Source of the DNA: an uncultured Sphingomonas sp.
GTDB taxonomy: Bacteria > Pseudomonadota > Alphaproteobacteria > Sphingomonadales > Sphingomonadaceae
Direction of reading: 5' to 3'
DNA length: 64,000 bases
Assembly (NCBI RefSeq): GCF_946478955.1
Contig: NZ_CAMLDL010000005.1
Coordinates: forward strand, 1-64,000
Part shown: positions 62,743-64,000 of the stretch, in pieces
Layout of the letters: each line of letters opens with the position of its first letter
Position numbering within the stretch: the first letter of the stretch is position 1
Notes under the pieces: model-generated
Database searches by the model: none
Told to the model about the DNA's origin: nothing
The model's input: the letters and a program-made list of their open reading frames with translations, nothing else
Position numbers and translations under genes: made by a program

Positions 62743-64000
62743 TAACGGGCTTCGATAGCCAGCCAGACCTTCGTCGTGTCGGTGGCGAAGCGATCCGCGA
62801 AATAGCGTGAAACCTTCAATGTGGACGTGATCCGCGACGTCATCGGCAATGTGGCCGACGCGCCCACCTCTCGCCCATAAGGGCGGCTGCCGTGGGTTGC
62901 ATTGAAATCGTGCAGTTGGAATCGAACCGTCACCGGCCCTGCTTTAGTCAAGGGGCCAACGCGCCATTGAATATCGGCGTAGGCGTCACGCAGGCCGTCC
63001 GCTGGCGTAGTGAGGAATTTGTCGGTCCAGCCGTTGAAGGCGTGAAGGGTGGCGAGCGGCGTCTGAAGCGCTGTCGTTCCGTCCCCCTCCAACCGTTCGT
63101 AACCCAGCCGGGCAGTGACTGGCCCTACCGTGACGCCGGGTTCAATCAGCAGATAGTCATGGCGAAAATGACGGGGGTTGGCGGCATAGTCATGCTGCCG
63201 GGCGAATTCAGCCGCGTATAGCAGCTTCGCCCCATTCCCGAGTTTTTGCTCGCCAGCCAGCCGGACGCCGACGGTGCTCGACGATTGAGTGGGCGCCGTG
63301 GGCAAGTCCAGCCAATAGCCATAGGCAACCAGCGTACCGATCGGGGTAATGGCCGCCGATCCGCGGACGAGGTTGATGTCGGCGTGACGCCAGGTGCCCT
63401 GCGGTGAGTCTGGGCCAAACACGCGGTTGACCCGCGTACTATGCACATATTCCAGGCGTGTGCTTGCCGTTGGCGTCACCGCGAGGCGAATGGCATCCAG
63501 CGTCTGGTCGTTCTGCCGCCAATCCACGCTGCCGATCCATCGCTGGTTATCCAGGTTGACCGTCTGCCGCCCGACAATGGCCTCCAGCGCTTTCGTCGGT
63601 TGCCACTTCAGATAGGCCTGGTTGAGAAGCAGGTCAGACGGGTCGGCGACGATGGGGCGATCGATGACGCCGTTGGTGGTGTCATTATAATGGCTGGGCC
63701 CAAGGCGCACGATGGCCTCACCTTCGACCAGCGCGCTGAGCCCATTCCAGATCGTGGTGCGCGCGCCTGCCCGAACGCGCAGGGTCGATGCGACAGCGGA
63801 TCGATCAAACCCGTCCTGATCAACCACTTCCAGCCGGTAACGGGCATTAAGGTAGGGCGTGATCGGTGCAGGCGTCGCCGCCGCATCTTTGCCCTTCTGA
63901 CTTTGCGCCGAGGCCGGCGACATGGGCGCCAATAACAGCAAGACGTTTGCCGCCACGACAGCTGACCATGATGGCGGGAAGGATTTCGATTGATCCTGTT
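62739..64000 (-). CDS. Outer-membrane porin, alginate-export-like, cut at window edge
   Basis: The coding frame is still open at the right edge, so the true start lies outside. A GTG at 63956 is only the first visible start, and it falls inside the signal peptide (ANVLLLLAPMSPASAQS). Mature sequence is rich in alternating beta-strand segments and ends in the outer-membrane C-terminal pattern VWLAIEARY with an aromatic last residue. RYRLEVVDQDGFDRSAVASTLRVRAG and GRQTVNLDNQRWIGSVDWRQN match the alginate_exp porin family. Position next to narK suggests a channel for nitrate or nitrite, which is inference. Confidence 0.8.
   Translation of the reverse strand, partial: QDQSKSFPPSWSAVVAANVLLLLAPMSPASAQSQKGKDAAATPAPITPYLNARYRLEVVDQDGFDRSAVASTLRVRAGARTTIWNGLSALVEGEAIVRLGPSHYNDTTNGVIDRPIVADPSDLLLNQAYLKWQPTKALEAIVGRQTVNLDNQRWIGSVDWRQNDQTLDAIRLAVTPTASTRLEYVHSTRVNRVFGPDSPQGTWRHADINLVRGSAAITPIGTLVAYGYWLDLPTAPTQSSSTVGVRLAGEQKLGNGAKLLYAAEFARQHDYAANPRHFRHDYLLIEPGVTVGPVTARLGYERLEGDGTTALQTPLATLHAFNGWTDKFLTTPADGLRDAYADIQWRVGPLTKAGPVTVRFQLHDFNATHGSRPYGREVGASATLPMTSRITSTLKVSRYFADRFATDTTKVWLAIEARY

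Noticed and set aside
1..64000. CRISPR arrays, tRNA or rRNA genes, transposases, integrases
   Set aside because: I looked for regularly spaced repeats, cloverleaf-like segments and transposase motifs and found none I could support. The two palindromic repeats are single copies of dispersed elements.

Overview
The window looks like a chromosomal segment of a GC-rich alphaproteobacterium, most likely a sphingomonad. The support is the split b/b' F0 ATP synthase operon without F1 genes, the YdbH/YnbE/YdbL trio, DUF4402 and DUF4163/3298 envelope proteins, and the general codon use. Species cannot be named from the sequence alone.

Layout. 1-13.4 kb is housekeeping: the 3' end of dnaK, a hairpin, dnaJ; on the other strand a phytochrome-derived PAS-GAF remnant, purB, a small MscS channel and radC; then ydbH-ynbE-ydbL and atpI-atpB-atpE-atpF'-atpF with a strong terminator. 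13.4-26.2 kb is a phenylacetyl-CoA block. paaZ and paaG lie on the minus strand around an NRAMP-type transporter. A plus-strand run holds paaA-paaB-paaC-paaE, an aromatic/aspartate aminotransferase, a fused 2-oxo acid dehydrogenase E1 and its E2. I read this run as a possible route phenylalanine -> phenylpyruvate -> phenylacetyl-CoA -> epoxide -> oxepin -> ring opening. No paaK ligase and no paaD are seen. 26.1-34 kb holds a three-gene two-component unit (CHASE3 kinase, response regulator, receiver-HisKA_2 kinase), a ClC channel, a K+ channel, a thiolase and acetyl-CoA synthetase.

34.0-42.5 kb is an accessory island. It holds a 1223-residue P-loop (STAND-like) NTPase with a nuclease-like N-terminus and a long C-terminal half, an 806-residue DUF4238 plus SEC-C protein, a 230-residue protein with the motifs of an ADP-ribosyltransferase, a decayed ParB/HNH chimera and an orphan small gene. 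This is the most likely place for an undescribed defence or toxin system.

42.6-64 kb is a low-oxygen and nitrate-respiration block: class II ribonucleotide reductase nrdJ, an FNR-type regulator, a UbiH/UbiM-like hydroxylase with an FNR-like box upstream, mobA, and one long minus-strand operon narK-narG-narH-narJ-narI-PpiC-moaA-moaD-moaE-moaB-moaC-moeA. That operon is nearly gap-free and joins nitrate uptake, the reductase, its chaperones and molybdenum cofactor synthesis. A perfect FNR box lies between narK and a divergent Crp/Fnr regulator. An outer-membrane porin gene runs off the right edge.

No tRNA, rRNA, CRISPR array, transposase or phage structural gene was recognised.
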